Shown piece after piece: positions 27,448-36,256 of a stretch of DNA of 64,000 nucleotides. Source of the DNA: Gemmatimonadota bacterium (GTDB taxonomy: Bacteria; Gemmatimonadota; Gemmatimonadetes; Gemmatimonadales; Gemmatimonadaceae). The translations under genes and the position numbers were made by a program. Every line of letters starts with the position of its first letter. Positions within the stretch are counted from its first letter, which is position 1. The notes beneath the pieces are model-generated. The model ran no database searches and was not told the DNA's origin. It worked only from the letters and a program-made list of their open reading frames with translations. The stretch lies in NCBI GenBank assembly GCA_021324775.1, contig JAJPIM010000023.1:150644-214643 (forward strand), written 5' to 3'.

Positions 27448-27582
27448 TTAGTGCCCGCTTCCGGGTCCTGAGGCCGGTCGTCCGCCCCCACGACGCCGGG
27501 TCATCATCCGCGCCACGACGAACACGAGAAAGACCAATCCCACGCCTATCAGGAATCCGTGCCAGAAATCATTGGATAGCAT
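27448..27582 (-). CDS. Small single-span membrane protein (44 aa)
   Basis: The frame runs from ATG at 27582 to TAA at 27448. The product has an N-terminal 'MLSNDFWHGFLIG', one hydrophobic helix (~8-24, 'HGFLIGVGLVFLVFVVA') and a basic, Gly/Pro-rich cytoplasmic tail ('RMMTRRRGGGRP'). Composition and positive-inside topology are those of a real small membrane protein. An AAGAG sequence lies upstream at the right distance. It sits between the hydrolase remnant and the DUF5916 gene. The function is unknown. Confidence 0.45.
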   Translation of the reverse strand: MLSNDFWHGFLIGVGLVFLVFVVARMMTRRRGGGRPASGPGSGH

Positions 27583-27724
27583 GTATCAGCTCTTGGTGAT
27601 TGGACATCCCGGTATGCCGCCCGATCGCTACGGGGGTCTCGTAGTCTGGCCTGTGTGCGTTGCTGCCGATAGCCCTTGACGTGTCCGGAGCGCGGCCGGG
27701 GGCCAACGGGGGTATCGGGCATCG

Positions 27725-30235
27725 TCACATTCGGAACAGATAGCTGAACTTCACGAAGAAGCTGTCCGCTTCTCTCGTGAGCGTCAGGATCCGGAACGAC
27801 ACGGGTTCGGTGAGGTTGTTCCCATACCCGATGAACACCACCGTGCCGGGAATCGGCTGGTACGCGAACAGTGCCTGGCCACCAAAAGTATTGGTGGTCG
27901 TCCGCACGGCCCGGGAGATGATCCCGGTGTTCGGGTCCTTGATGTAGATCGGGAGCTCGGTGCGAGATGCGTCTCGCAGGCTGTCGACGTATACGGCGTC
28001 GTACTGGCCCACCAGGCGGAAGAATATGGGGCGGGACAGTTGATATTCGATGTCCAGCCGCGGGATGATCGTCTGCGCCACGAGCGATCCATCGCTGCGC
28101 CGGTGGTAGTACTGCGCGTTGTACGTGAGCTGTCCCCGGAACTGCGGCGTCGGCCGCCAGTCGAGTGTGAGTGATGTGCTGTTGATATTGGCCGACGCCC
28201 ACTCGAAGAAGTTCTCGTCCCGGCAGGTGAGATAATTGAGCTTGAAGTCGAAGCTTGCGAACGCCGGTGTCTGCAGCGAAAACACGCAATCGGTGTTGGG
28301 GATCTGCGACGTGCCGACGAAGTGTGTGAACGTCGTGTCGCCCCCGGCGATGTGACCGAGGTAGTAGTACTGGTACAACTGCGGATCGTATCCGAAGTGC
28401 TCCAGAAACATGGCGCCCTCCAGTTGCCACCCGCCAAAGAGGGTCGCGAACGCCGAGAAGTGGAACTTCCGGTCTTCGGTCGGTCCTCCATCGGTGAAGT
28501 TCCGATAGGTCCAGATGTTCACGAAGGTGAAATCCGGTGTGAATGTCTGGAGAAATCCGCCAGGTGCGAAGTAGAATGTGTACCGGCTGTCCGCCGTGAA
28601 GTTCGTCACCCCCGCCCGGCTCACAAACCCGGCGCCCGGCGCCCACTCGGGATCGATCCCGTTCAGGTCGTAGTTGAGGCCGAGCGAGCGCCCGGCCCGC
28701 ACGAAATGCGCGTCCCACATCGGACCCGCACCATGCTGGTTCGTCGCCGGCAGGGTGTCCGTAATGAATGGCGTGTTGACTCGGCTCGAACTCGCCGCAC
28801 CCTGAACGCCGAGGGAATAAATCTTGTCCCACGTGACCCGGGTGTCAGCGCCGACGACTCGGTTGAACGACCCGCCATCCTCCTTGTCCGTCGCGACGAA
28901 GCCGATCTGCGACGCCTCGCCGACGTCGGTGAGCGTCCGCAGCACATTGAAGAGGGGATGCCCCGCGCCGGCCGCGAACGGATTGCCCTCGTCGTCCAGG
29001 GCACCGAGATAGGCGACGTCGAAGTTGCCCACCTTGCCCGTGAGTTTCACTGCCCCGATCGGCGCCGATATCTGCCGTGTGTAGATGATGTTGTTCGGGA
29101 CGCTGAACTGGTCGATCCCCTCGAGGAAGAACGGCCGCTTCTCCGGATACTGAATCGCCTGGCGCGGATCGTACTGTAGTTGCGTGGCATCGGACTCGAC
29201 CTCCGCGAAGTCGGGGCGAAATGTCCCGTCGAGGATCAGGTTGTTCGTGACGCCGTAGCGCACATTGCCACCGAACTGCGGCCGCTCGACCCGGTACACC
29301 CACGGCGCCGGCCCGCTCGGCGGATTCCCCGTCCCGGCCGGACCCGGATAGCCGAGCGATTTCTCGGTCACGATCGGGTTCAGGTCGAGGACCAGGCCGC
29401 GATCGAGTCCCGTCAGTCCCACCAGCGTCCCGGATTGCGCCAGGAACGACGCGTTGGCGATGCGCGTCGGCACCCAGGTATCCATCTCCGCGAGGTGCTG
29501 CACGTTGCGGATGATGTTGATCCCCCAGTCCTGCGGGTCCCGCTGCTGGAACTTGAAGCTGCGGAAGGGAATCCGCATCACGACCTCGTAGCCATAGGCC
29601 GTGAGGTGGCCCTTCGACTCATAGACGAAATCGGCGCTCAGATCCACGGGCGGCGGCCCGGTCGCGGCGACGTTGTAGCCAGTGGCCAGCACGCCCTCGG
29701 TGATCGTGCCGTCCTCCTGGACGCCGAACGGATTCACGCCCAGGAACAACGCGTGCCGCCCGTGGATGAAAGGCGTGAGGACCAGCTCCACGTTGTCGTC
29801 GCCGTCGATCAGGTCGCGGTTGGCCAGCGTCGCGTGCACGGCTCCGTGCGCCTCGAAGGCGCGGATCCCGAAATACATCGCTGTCGCGCTGTACCACACG
29901 AAGACTTCTGTCGAGTCGGAGGCCTGCCGGCCGTCGACCGGAAAAAACTCCGAGAAGCCGTTGAGGAGCGCCGCGCGCTGCCATACCGGGGCGCTCAGAG
30001 TCCCGTCGACTGCGATATCCGTGTCGAACCGGGGAATCCGGACATTAAGGTCACCCTGCAGCCCACTATAGACGGCCCCCGCCGCCACAGAATCCCCAGT
30101 TCTGGGACTCTTGGAATCCCGTGGCGCGCCGGTGTCGGTTGCAGGCGCGGCGGCAGGCGGCGGCCCGGCCGTCTGAAACGCCAGCAGCGGCGCGATCTCG
30201 GGCAGCACGACTGCAGCCAGAAGTGGTAGAAGCAC
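27725..30235 (-). CDS. DUF5916 outer-membrane beta-barrel protein with CBM9-like N-terminal domain
   Basis: An 836-residue exported protein. The GTG at 30235 begins a short signal peptide. After a Pro/Ala-rich linker, residues ~70-260 form a CBM9-like domain ('IAVDGTLSAPVWQRAALLNGFSEFFPVDGRQASDSTEVFVWYSATAMYFGIRAFE', 'DNVELVLTPF', 'YGYEVVMRIPFRSFKF'). Residues ~280-836 are DUF5916: 'GNVRYGVTNNLILDGTFRPDFAEVESD', 'EKRPFFLEG' and alternating beta strands ending in an aromatic residue (FSYLFRM), as expected for an outer-membrane barrel. The family is widespread in Bacteroidota, Gemmatimonadota and Acidobacteriota; the activity is unknown. It is a single gene, with the repeat-bearing spacer upstream. 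Confidence 0.88.
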   Translation of the reverse strand: MLLPLLAAVVLPEIAPLLAFQTAGPPPAAAPATDTGAPRDSKSPRTGDSVAAGAVYSGLQGDLNVRIPRFDTDIAVDGTLSAPVWQRAALLNGFSEFFPVDGRQASDSTEVFVWYSATAMYFGIRAFEAHGAVHATLANRDLIDGDDNVELVLTPFIHGRHALFLGVNPFGVQEDGTITEGVLATGYNVAATGPPPVDLSADFVYESKGHLTAYGYEVVMRIPFRSFKFQQRDPQDWGINIIRNVQHLAEMDTWVPTRIANASFLAQSGTLVGLTGLDRGLVLDLNPIVTEKSLGYPGPAGTGNPPSGPAPWVYRVERPQFGGNVRYGVTNNLILDGTFRPDFAEVESDATQLQYDPRQAIQYPEKRPFFLEGIDQFSVPNNIIYTRQISAPIGAVKLTGKVGNFDVAYLGALDDEGNPFAAGAGHPLFNVLRTLTDVGEASQIGFVATDKEDGGSFNRVVGADTRVTWDKIYSLGVQGAASSSRVNTPFITDTLPATNQHGAGPMWDAHFVRAGRSLGLNYDLNGIDPEWAPGAGFVSRAGVTNFTADSRYTFYFAPGGFLQTFTPDFTFVNIWTYRNFTDGGPTEDRKFHFSAFATLFGGWQLEGAMFLEHFGYDPQLYQYYYLGHIAGGDTTFTHFVGTSQIPNTDCVFSLQTPAFASFDFKLNYLTCRDENFFEWASANINSTSLTLDWRPTPQFRGQLTYNAQYYHRRSDGSLVAQTIIPRLDIEYQLSRPIFFRLVGQYDAVYVDSLRDASRTELPIYIKDPNTGIISRAVRTTTNTFGGQALFAYQPIPGTVVFIGYGNNLTEPVSFRILTLTREADSFFVKFSYLFRM

Positions 30236-30557
30236 GTGCTATCGTAACACGTCTTGAGGGCTCGCAGGTAGCCAGGGTTACGCCGTCGCGATGCTACCGG
30301 GGCAAGTCTTCGACAGCCAGGCATGCCACGAGGTTGCAGGCGATAGTAGGGTTGCAACTGATGGTGGGGGCCGTTGCCCGACAGGGAGACCTGCGGTTCG
30401 GAACGGCCCCCACTGCGCGTTGCCGCGACATCCAGCGCGGGTTCTGGATTGGTGGGACGGGTCAGGCGGCCGTCGGCGGGTGCGGCCGGTGACCGCGGGC
30501 CGGTCGCGACCGGCCCCTACCAGGGACGATTTCTGATCGCCGCGCTAGCGTCGCATC
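30236..30557. repeat. Intergenic palindromic repeat element, copy C (30355-30535) in a 322-bp spacer
   Basis: Within the spacer are the GGGGGCCGTT/AACGGCCCCC hairpin (30366-30375, 30402-30411) and, after a diverged middle that retains CTGGATTGG, the 20-bp core palindrome at 30497-30516 followed by CCCTACCAGGGACGA. Order and orientation match copies A and B2. It lies between the stop of the cytochrome gene and the upstream region of the DUF5916 gene, so it could terminate the cytochrome transcript. The first ~120 bp of the spacer show nothing recognisable. Confidence 0.68.
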
Positions 30558-31346
30558 TCAGCCGCTCGCCGCCGCCACTCCCAGCGAATCCAGCTTGTGC
30601 TTCGAGCGCGTGTCGGCCGGCCGCTTTGTCATCGCGGCGCGATAATGGGCGATCGCCTTGTCCTTGTCCCCCTTGGACAGGTACAACCCGCCCAGCATGA
30701 AGTCGATGTCCGCGGAGGTGGGGTTGTACCCCTGATTCATCTCGAGCATCGCGATCGCGGCGTCTGCCTTGCCGTTCCCTGCAAGCGTGCGCGCCAGCTC
30801 GTTCACCGACCACTCGCTGAAGTCGTATCTGCCGGACTCCATATCCTCGCGCAATTCCTTGTAGCGCGCGACCGCGGAATCGATTCCATGATGATCGATG
30901 ATGTCGGTCAACACGGCATCGAGTGCCTGGGGAAGCGGCGACCCGCGGTGGCACGTCACACACCGCATCACGATTCTCGGGTCGTGACGCTCCGGGAGAT
31001 CGGGGAGAATCTTGTCATTGAGCTTGGCGACCATCTGAAGCATGAAGCGCGCCTTCCGTTTCTGGATCTTGTCGTCGGATTTGAAGATCAGCTTCTCAGG
31101 TGCATTGGCGGGCGCGCCAGCGGGCTTCGGCTCGGCGACATGGCAGTAGGTGCATCGCACGCCGAGTTGTAGCGAGAAGGCCCGCATGACCTGGATGAGC
31201 GAATCGCGCGAGATGTGCTTCGGCAGCACTTTGAGGTTCTCAAACTTCTCCGGGATCTGCGCCTGCGCCGGCCTAAAGGGCGACATTAGCAGCATGATGC
31301 CGGCGAGCAGCCACATGGCGAGGAACGGACGCTTGGGTACTGGCAT
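30558..31346 (-). CDS. Photosynthetic-reaction-centre-cytochrome-like c-type cytochrome with TPR-like tail
   Basis: A 262-residue exported protein. A signal peptide spans ~1-30. Two heme-binding motifs are visible, C65-TYC-H69 and C129-VTC-H133. Their spacing, with a Met in the helix before each (e.g. 'QVMRAF', 'RFMLQMVAKLN') as likely axial ligand, matches the PSRC cytochrome c subunit fold reduced to two hemes. Residues ~185-250 form a TPR-like pair of helices ('NPTSADIDFMLGGLYLSKGDKDKAIAHYRAAM'). No other photosynthesis gene is visible here, and this family is common in non-phototrophic Acidobacteriota and Gemmatimonadota, so a general periplasmic electron-carrier role is more likely. It is downstream of the PadR/ADOP pair on the same strand (88 bp). 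Confidence 0.87.
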   Translation of the reverse strand: MPVPKRPFLAMWLLAGIMLLMSPFRPAQAQIPEKFENLKVLPKHISRDSLIQVMRAFSLQLGVRCTYCHVAEPKPAGAPANAPEKLIFKSDDKIQKRKARFMLQMVAKLNDKILPDLPERHDPRIVMRCVTCHRGSPLPQALDAVLTDIIDHHGIDSAVARYKELREDMESGRYDFSEWSVNELARTLAGNGKADAAIAMLEMNQGYNPTSADIDFMLGGLYLSKGDKDKAIAHYRAAMTKRPADTRSKHKLDSLGVAAASG

Positions 31347-31434
31347 CAGGCAGCTCCAGTGTTGTGACGGGTGGCCGGGACTGACGGGTCTGCCGGTGGC
31401 ACGTTCGCGGCGCCAGGGGTGTGTTCCCGCCGGC

Positions 31435-34059
31435 TCATTCGTGCCTCAGCGCCAAGCCCGGGTCGGCCACGATCGCCTGGCGGGCCGGCAGGAAGGCTGC
31501 CAGGAGAGACGTGCATCCGAGGATGACCGTCGCGGCACCAAAAGTCAGCGGGTCGGCAGGATTGACGCCGTACAGGAGACCGGCCATCAACCGTGTGAGC
31601 AGAAACGCGGCTGCCAGGCCGATCCCCAGCCCGGCTCCGGTCAGCAGCGCCGCGTCGCGGCACACGAGATGGAGCAAGGCGCGAGGCGGAGCGCCCAGCG
31701 CGGCGCGCACGCTGATCTCACGGGTCCGCTGGCTCACGGTGTATGCCAGCACGCCGAAGATCCCCAGCGCCGACAGCACCAGTGCAAGCCCTGCGAATGC
31801 GAGCAGCAGGTTCATCACCAGTCGCTGGAGTCCGGCTGACTCCCGGACGATGCGTTCCATTGGTTCGATGTCGGCGACCGGCACTCGTGGGTCGGCGCTG
31901 TGGATCGCATCGGTGACCGCGTGGGCGACGCTCGCGGGCGCGACTCCTGGGGCCGTGTGCACCACCATGTGCTCCGGAACCATGAGCCATGGGTACTGCT
32001 GGTAGGGGAGGTACATTTCCGAGAGCCGGCCAACTTCGGGTCCACGCGTCAATACGTCTCCCACGACTCCTGCCACCGATCGCCACGGCGATGCCGGTGG
32101 CCCGACGCGCAACAGTTTGCCGATCGGATTCTGGCCGGGCCAATAGGTGCGAGCCAGATGCTCGTTCACGATCACCACTTTGGGGGCGTCCTCGATGTCG
32201 CGCCCGTCGAAGGTTCGCCCCCGGCGCAGCGGAATTCCCATCACCCGGAAATAGTCGGGGCCGACCACGACGTAGTTGGCGTCCGGCCAATTCCCCGATG
32301 GAGGATTCGGGTGGTCGTAGGTGATGAAGAGCAGTCCGGCCCATCCCGTGACCGGCAAGCCGCGCGAGACGCTCACGGCATCGACGCCGGGGAGCGCTTT
32401 GATCCCCGCGACCGCTCGCTCGAGGAACTGCTCTTGTGCGAGTGGCGTCGCGTACTGATCTCCCGTGAGCGATACACGTAGTGTCAGCACCTGTGCCGCG
32501 CTGAATCCCCGGTCGGCGCGATTCAGGCCGGCGAGCGTCCTGACCATGAGTCCCGCTCCGACCAGGACAATGACGGCCAACGCCACCTCGGAAACGATGA
32601 GGGTGCTCCGCGCCGGCGGGATCGGCACGCGCCGGAGAGAGGGCCGCCCGGCATCGAGCCTCGCCGATGCGGTCCGCGGACGAGCGCCCTGGAGCGCGGG
32701 GGTGAGGCCGAATAGCACGGTCGTCGCCAGTGTGGTCGCGAGCGCGAATACCAGAACCCGCAGATCACCAACCCCCGTGGCAAGTCCCGGCGCGGAGTTG
32801 AGCAGCACCGGCGGCGCCGCCGCGATGAGACTCTTGCAGCCGGCGTACGCCACGACGATGCCTGCCACGCCGCCGGCAAGAGCGAGCAGGAGGCTCTCCG
32901 CCAGCAATTGGCGCACGACTCGCCCCCGGGTCGCCCCCAACGCTCCGCGCATCGTAAACTCGCCGGCGCGCGCGACGCCGCGTGCAAGCAGGAGATTGGC
33001 GACGTTGCCGCAGGCGATCAGCAGCACGAAAAACACGGCTCCCATGAGGACGGCCAGCGCCGGCCTGATATCGCCCGATACTTCCCTGCGGAGGCTCATC
33101 ACCTGCGGATTCCACCCGGTGAGAACGGCGTACTGCCCGGTGAGCCGCGCCGACACCGCATCCATGCGACGCGCGGCCGCTGTCACACTCATCCCCGCTT
33201 TCAACCGGCCGATGCCGACGTAGTCGTTCCAGAATCGCGTTGGCGAGAGCGTAAGCCCCGCCACCCAGAGCGCAGGCGCTGACAGGTCCGGCGGGGCGTA
33301 GGAGTGCGGCAGTTTCTCCGGCATCACGCCAACGACCGAGTACATCAGGTTGTTGACCTCGATTACCCGCCCAATGATCCGGTCATCACCGCCAAAACGC
33401 CGCTGCCACAATCCGTAGCTCAGGATCACGACGCGCGCGCTATCCGGCCGGCCCTCATCTGCCGAGAAGACGCGGCCTCTAATTGGCGAAACGCCGAGGA
33501 GGGGGAAAAGGTTGCTCGACACCTGCTCACACGGGTCGTCCTCGGGTTCGCCACCACCCGTGAGCACACACGATGTCGGTGCGAATGCGGCCATGTCGTC
33601 GAACGCGCCGCTCTCGTCGCGCCAGGCGACCAGCTCCGCCGGCGTCACGTTGTTCCACGTCCAGCCATGCGATGGATTCTGCTTCCACACCGCCACGAGC
33701 CGGCCGGGGTTGGCGAAGGGCAGGGGCTTCAGTAACGCCGCGTACACCGCGGAGAAAATCACGGTCGTGGCCCCGATGCCCAGCGCGAGAGTCAACACGG
33801 CGACAGCGGTGAAGGCGGGAGCGTTCGCCAGGTTCCGCAGTGAGAAGCGAATGTCCTGCGTCAGGTGATCCCACCACAGCCAACGCCCACTCTCGTAGAA
33901 CCGCTCCTCGGCCCGCGTGACGTTGCCGAACTTGCGACGGGCCGCAACGGCCGCCTCTGCCTCGGTCAGTCCCTCCTGACGTAGACGTTCGGCCTCGAGC
34001 TCGATGTGCGCGTCGATCTCGGCACTGAAATCGCTTGGCCGCCGCCCGGATTGCCACAT
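31435..34059 (-). CDS. ADOP-type permease (MacB/FtsX-like) in PadR operon
   Basis: An 874-residue membrane protein. The N-terminus (~1-70) is the cytoplasmic ADOP region ('DFSAEIDAHIELEAERLRQEGLTEAEAAVAARRKFGN'). The first helix (~88-110, 'AVAVLTLALGIGATTVIFSAVYAALL'), a MacB periplasmic domain, an FtsX unit (~330-460), a second periplasmic domain and a second FtsX unit (~750-870) follow. Coupling-like segments are 'RAGEFTMRGALGATRGRVVRQLLAES' and 'RTREISVRAALGAPPRALLHLVCRD'. It begins 4 bp after the PadR gene stop, so it is translationally close-coupled and presumably under PadR control. No ATPase gene is adjacent, as is usual for this family. The substrate is unknown. Confidence 0.92.
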   Translation of the reverse strand: MWQSGRRPSDFSAEIDAHIELEAERLRQEGLTEAEAAVAARRKFGNVTRAEERFYESGRWLWWDHLTQDIRFSLRNLANAPAFTAVAVLTLALGIGATTVIFSAVYAALLKPLPFANPGRLVAVWKQNPSHGWTWNNVTPAELVAWRDESGAFDDMAAFAPTSCVLTGGGEPEDDPCEQVSSNLFPLLGVSPIRGRVFSADEGRPDSARVVILSYGLWQRRFGGDDRIIGRVIEVNNLMYSVVGVMPEKLPHSYAPPDLSAPALWVAGLTLSPTRFWNDYVGIGRLKAGMSVTAAARRMDAVSARLTGQYAVLTGWNPQVMSLRREVSGDIRPALAVLMGAVFFVLLIACGNVANLLLARGVARAGEFTMRGALGATRGRVVRQLLAESLLLALAGGVAGIVVAYAGCKSLIAAAPPVLLNSAPGLATGVGDLRVLVFALATTLATTVLFGLTPALQGARPRTASARLDAGRPSLRRVPIPPARSTLIVSEVALAVIVLVGAGLMVRTLAGLNRADRGFSAAQVLTLRVSLTGDQYATPLAQEQFLERAVAGIKALPGVDAVSVSRGLPVTGWAGLLFITYDHPNPPSGNWPDANYVVVGPDYFRVMGIPLRRGRTFDGRDIEDAPKVVIVNEHLARTYWPGQNPIGKLLRVGPPASPWRSVAGVVGDVLTRGPEVGRLSEMYLPYQQYPWLMVPEHMVVHTAPGVAPASVAHAVTDAIHSADPRVPVADIEPMERIVRESAGLQRLVMNLLLAFAGLALVLSALGIFGVLAYTVSQRTREISVRAALGAPPRALLHLVCRDAALLTGAGLGIGLAAAFLLTRLMAGLLYGVNPADPLTFGAATVILGCTSLLAAFLPARQAIVADPGLALRHE

Positions 34060-34063
34060 ACCG

Positions 34064-34426
34064 TCACCCGCCGGCCAACTCGGGACCCAGGATCCGGTCG
34101 ATGGCGGCCACGAGGCGTTTCCACTTTGTTCTCTCCTTCGCGAGTTGCTTGCGGCCCGCCGCCGTCAGCGTATAGAACCGCGCCTTGCGGTTCGTCGCCG
34201 AGGTCCCCCATCTGGCGGAGATCCAGCCGCGATCCTCCAGGCGCTGCAGCGCGGGATACAGTGCGCCATGCTCAACGAGCAGCTCTCTCCCGGATGTCTG
34301 CTGGATGGCGCGCGCGATGCCCTGTCCGTGCTGCGCTCCGAAGATGAGCGTCCGCAGGATCAGCAGGTCGAGAGTGCCCTGCAGCAACTCGAGGCGATTG
34401 GTGTCCTGGGTAGACATCTGACCCAA
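34064..34426 (-). CDS. PadR-family transcriptional regulator
   Basis: A 120-residue winged-helix regulator: 'LLQGTLDLLILRTLIFGAQHGQGIARAIQQTSGRELLVEHGALYPALQRLEDRGWISARWGTSATNRKARFYTLTAAGRKQLAKE'. The recognition helix, the wing ('ATNRKARFYTLT') and the C-terminal dimerisation helix are all present and the length is typical. PadR proteins of this subgroup are usually encoded directly upstream of ADOP permeases, as here (4-bp gap), and are expected to repress their own operon. A candidate operator lies 15 bp upstream of the start. Confidence 0.93.
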   Translation of the reverse strand: MGQMSTQDTNRLELLQGTLDLLILRTLIFGAQHGQGIARAIQQTSGRELLVEHGALYPALQRLEDRGWISARWGTSATNRKARFYTLTAAGRKQLAKERTKWKRLVAAIDRILGPELAGG

Positions 34427-34440
34427 GAATGCGGATGCTC

Positions 34441-34457
34441 GGGTTGGATGTCAACCC
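34441..34457 (-). promoter_or_regulatory. Candidate PadR operator overlapping a -35 box
   Basis: GGGTTG (34441-34446) and CAACCC (34452-34457) form an inverted repeat with a 5-nt spacer. Reading on the minus strand, a perfect TTGACA (34454-34449) lies across its centre, and a weak -10-like CATTCT follows after 17 bp. A palindrome overlapping the -35 box just ahead of the padR ATG is where an autorepressor would bind. The -10 match is poor, so this is tentative. Confidence 0.35.
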
Positions 34458-34518
34458 AGCGCTCGCCCCGGGCGGTGCGGTGGCTGCACCTGGCTGGGGG
34501 CCGAGTCGTGTTACGGCA

Positions 34519-35523
34519 TTACCAGTCCAGGAGAATGCCGGCGTGGACCAAGCCGCCGCCGAAGCCGTAGAGAATCAGCGTGTCGCCGCGGCGTATCTGG
34601 TTGGCAGCGAGAGCGGGAGCGAGTGCCAGTGGTATGGTCGCGGCCGATGTGTTGCCGTAGCATTCAATACTCGACAGCGTGCGATTGATGGGGATGCCGG
34701 TGCGTTCGCAGACCGCTTCCGTGATGCGGATGTTGGCGCTGTGCGGGATGAACCAGTCGATGTCCTCGCCGGTGAGGCCGGCGTCCTTCATCAGCCGTGT
34801 CACGCCGGCCGAGACGGTTTCGACAGCCCAGCGATAGACCTCGCGGCCGTTTTGCCGGATGAGGCCTGGTGCGAGCTCGGCGCCGCCGGCGGCGCCGCTG
34901 GCGCTCGCGATGCGGCGCGACAGGCCGGTCCGGTACAGATGCGGGCCGCCTTGGCCATCTGATCCGACGATCGACGCGCGAATAGTTCCGGGTGTGGCCG
35001 CTTCCACCAGCGCGGCGCCCGCGCCATCGCCGAACAGGATGCACGTGGCGCGGTCGGTGTAGTCGGTGACCTTGCTCAGCGTCTCGCCCGCGACCACCAG
35101 CACGCGGTCGTGGATCCCGGCGGTGATGAGGCCATTGGCGATATGCAGGCCGTAGGCGAAGCCCGCGCACGTCGCCTGGATATCGATCGCACCTGCGTTG
35201 CGCAGGCCCAGTCTGTCCTGGACCTGGGAGGCGACGCTCGGGAAGGGGTAGTCAGGCGTCGTCGTGCCGGCGATGACGAGGCCCACGTCGTCGGGTGACG
35301 CGCCGGACCGGGTGAGGGCGTCGTGGGCGGCGGCGGTGCAGAGGTCACTGGTGAACTCGTCGTCCGCGGCGATGCGCCGCTCGCGGATGCCGGTGCGGCG
35401 CACGATCCACTCGTCCGTCGTGTCGACGAGTTTGGCGAGGTCGTCGTTCGTGAGCACCTTGCTGGGCGCGTACGTACCGACGGCGCTCAGGCGGGCGCCG
35501 CGTGTCGCCGCAGATATCGTCAT
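34519..35523 (-). CDS. fabH: Beta-ketoacyl-ACP synthase III
   Basis: A 334-residue KAS III enzyme that condenses acetyl-CoA (or a branched starter) with malonyl-ACP to start fatty-acid synthesis. The catalytic triad is Cys119 ('IQATCAGFAYGL'), His261 ('WFIPHSANIRI') and Asn291 ('ECYGNTSAA'). 'FGDGAGAALVE' and the C-terminal 'YGFGGGLVHAGILL' are also diagnostic. The usual PHQAN is PHSAN here. The start is an ATG at 35523 giving the standard N-terminus ('ARLSAVGTYAPSKVLTNDDLAKLVDTTDEWI'). It is a single gene: no fab cluster neighbours are visible, so it may be an extra copy or may serve a specialised starter unit. Confidence 0.93.
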   Translation of the reverse strand: MTISAATRGARLSAVGTYAPSKVLTNDDLAKLVDTTDEWIVRRTGIRERRIAADDEFTSDLCTAAAHDALTRSGASPDDVGLVIAGTTTPDYPFPSVASQVQDRLGLRNAGAIDIQATCAGFAYGLHIANGLITAGIHDRVLVVAGETLSKVTDYTDRATCILFGDGAGAALVEAATPGTIRASIVGSDGQGGPHLYRTGLSRRIASASGAAGGAELAPGLIRQNGREVYRWAVETVSAGVTRLMKDAGLTGEDIDWFIPHSANIRITEAVCERTGIPINRTLSSIECYGNTSAATIPLALAPALAANQIRRGDTLILYGFGGGLVHAGILLDW

Positions 35524-35568
35524 CGGGCCTCCGCCGGACAGAGTTGGCGGGTCACTCGACCCAACCTA

Positions 35569-35588
35569 GCGCCGTTCTCGAACGGCGC
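35569..35588. terminator. Short GC-rich hairpin between two minus-strand genes
   Basis: GCGCCGTT (35569-35576) and AACGGCGC (35581-35588) form an 8-bp stem with a CTCG tetraloop. It lies between the end of the small gene at 35677 and the start of fabH and could terminate the former. There is no U-tract on the minus strand. Confidence 0.35.
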
Positions 35589-35676
35589 CTACTGCCCTGT
35601 CCACAGGCAGGGGCCTTACGGTAACGACAGTAATGCCACAGCAGCTTTCGGGACAGCGACTGCAGGGGCGGTCCTG

Positions 35677-36045
35677 CTAGGGGACCATTACCTCGACGTC
35701 GCCCGTTGTGGGACGCATCGGTGGCCAACGGAGGGCGGCGAGGCTCCAGCGGACGACGTCGGCTTCGACCGAGTCGCTGTCCTGCGCGACTGGGCGGCGC
35801 GGGTGGACCCCGCGGGCGAAGGCGACGACGCTCTCGAGCACCCAGGGGGGCGAGATACCTTCGGACCGCAGGGCGTCGACGTAGGCGGTGACGGCGTGGC
35901 GGAGTGCGGCGCGTGTCGCGAGTCGTTCCCGATCGTGGTCGCCGCGTGCTCGCTCCAGCGTGGTGAGGAGTCGCTCGCATATCGGCCGCAGTCCGGTGGG
36001 GAACGTGCGCGGGACTGAGGCCGGCGTGAGGTGGGGAGCGGACAT
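35677..36045 (-). CDS. Conserved hypothetical helical protein (122 aa)
   Basis: The ATG at 36045 is preceded by GGAGG at ideal spacing; the much longer upstream extension of this frame overlaps the RNB gene and was rejected. The product is helical and Arg/Ala-rich: 'FPTGLRPICERLLTTLERARGDHDRERLATRAALRHAVTAYVDALRSEGISPPWVLESVVAFAR', ending 'DVVRWSLAALRWP'. There is no signal peptide, membrane span or recognised motif. It is divergently transcribed from the RNB-domain ribonuclease across a 211-bp spacer. The strong ribosome binding site and the pattern of charged helices argue that it is real; I do not recognise a function. Confidence 0.6.
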   Translation of the reverse strand: MSAPHLTPASVPRTFPTGLRPICERLLTTLERARGDHDRERLATRAALRHAVTAYVDALRSEGISPPWVLESVVAFARGVHPRRPVAQDSDSVEADVVRWSLAALRWPPMRPTTGDVEVMVP

Positions 36046-36256
36046 TTGGCAATTCCTCCCACGAATCGAATGGGGTGGCGAGCCCGGCCTGACTGCGCGG
36101 CCACCATCGGCAGCGGCGTCGCGGCTCGAGCCCAAATTCGCCGCAAGGCTCGCGCCGCCACGACTTGTGGCTTGCTGGGGGGACTCCTCGTGACCGGCTC
36201 GTGACTCCGAGCCTCCGGGCACTGGCAGAGAAGCTGACCGCGTTCTATTTCCGTTC

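Noticed and set aside
28322..30229. Long plus-strand frames opposite the DUF5916 gene
   Set aside because: Low-complexity shadow sequence; the minus-strand protein has CBM9 and DUF5916 signatures along its full length.
30558..31346. Evidence of phototrophy from the reaction-centre-type cytochrome
   Set aside because: Only two heme motifs are present and no reaction-centre, bacteriochlorophyll or carotenoid genes are visible; the same cytochrome family occurs in non-phototrophs.
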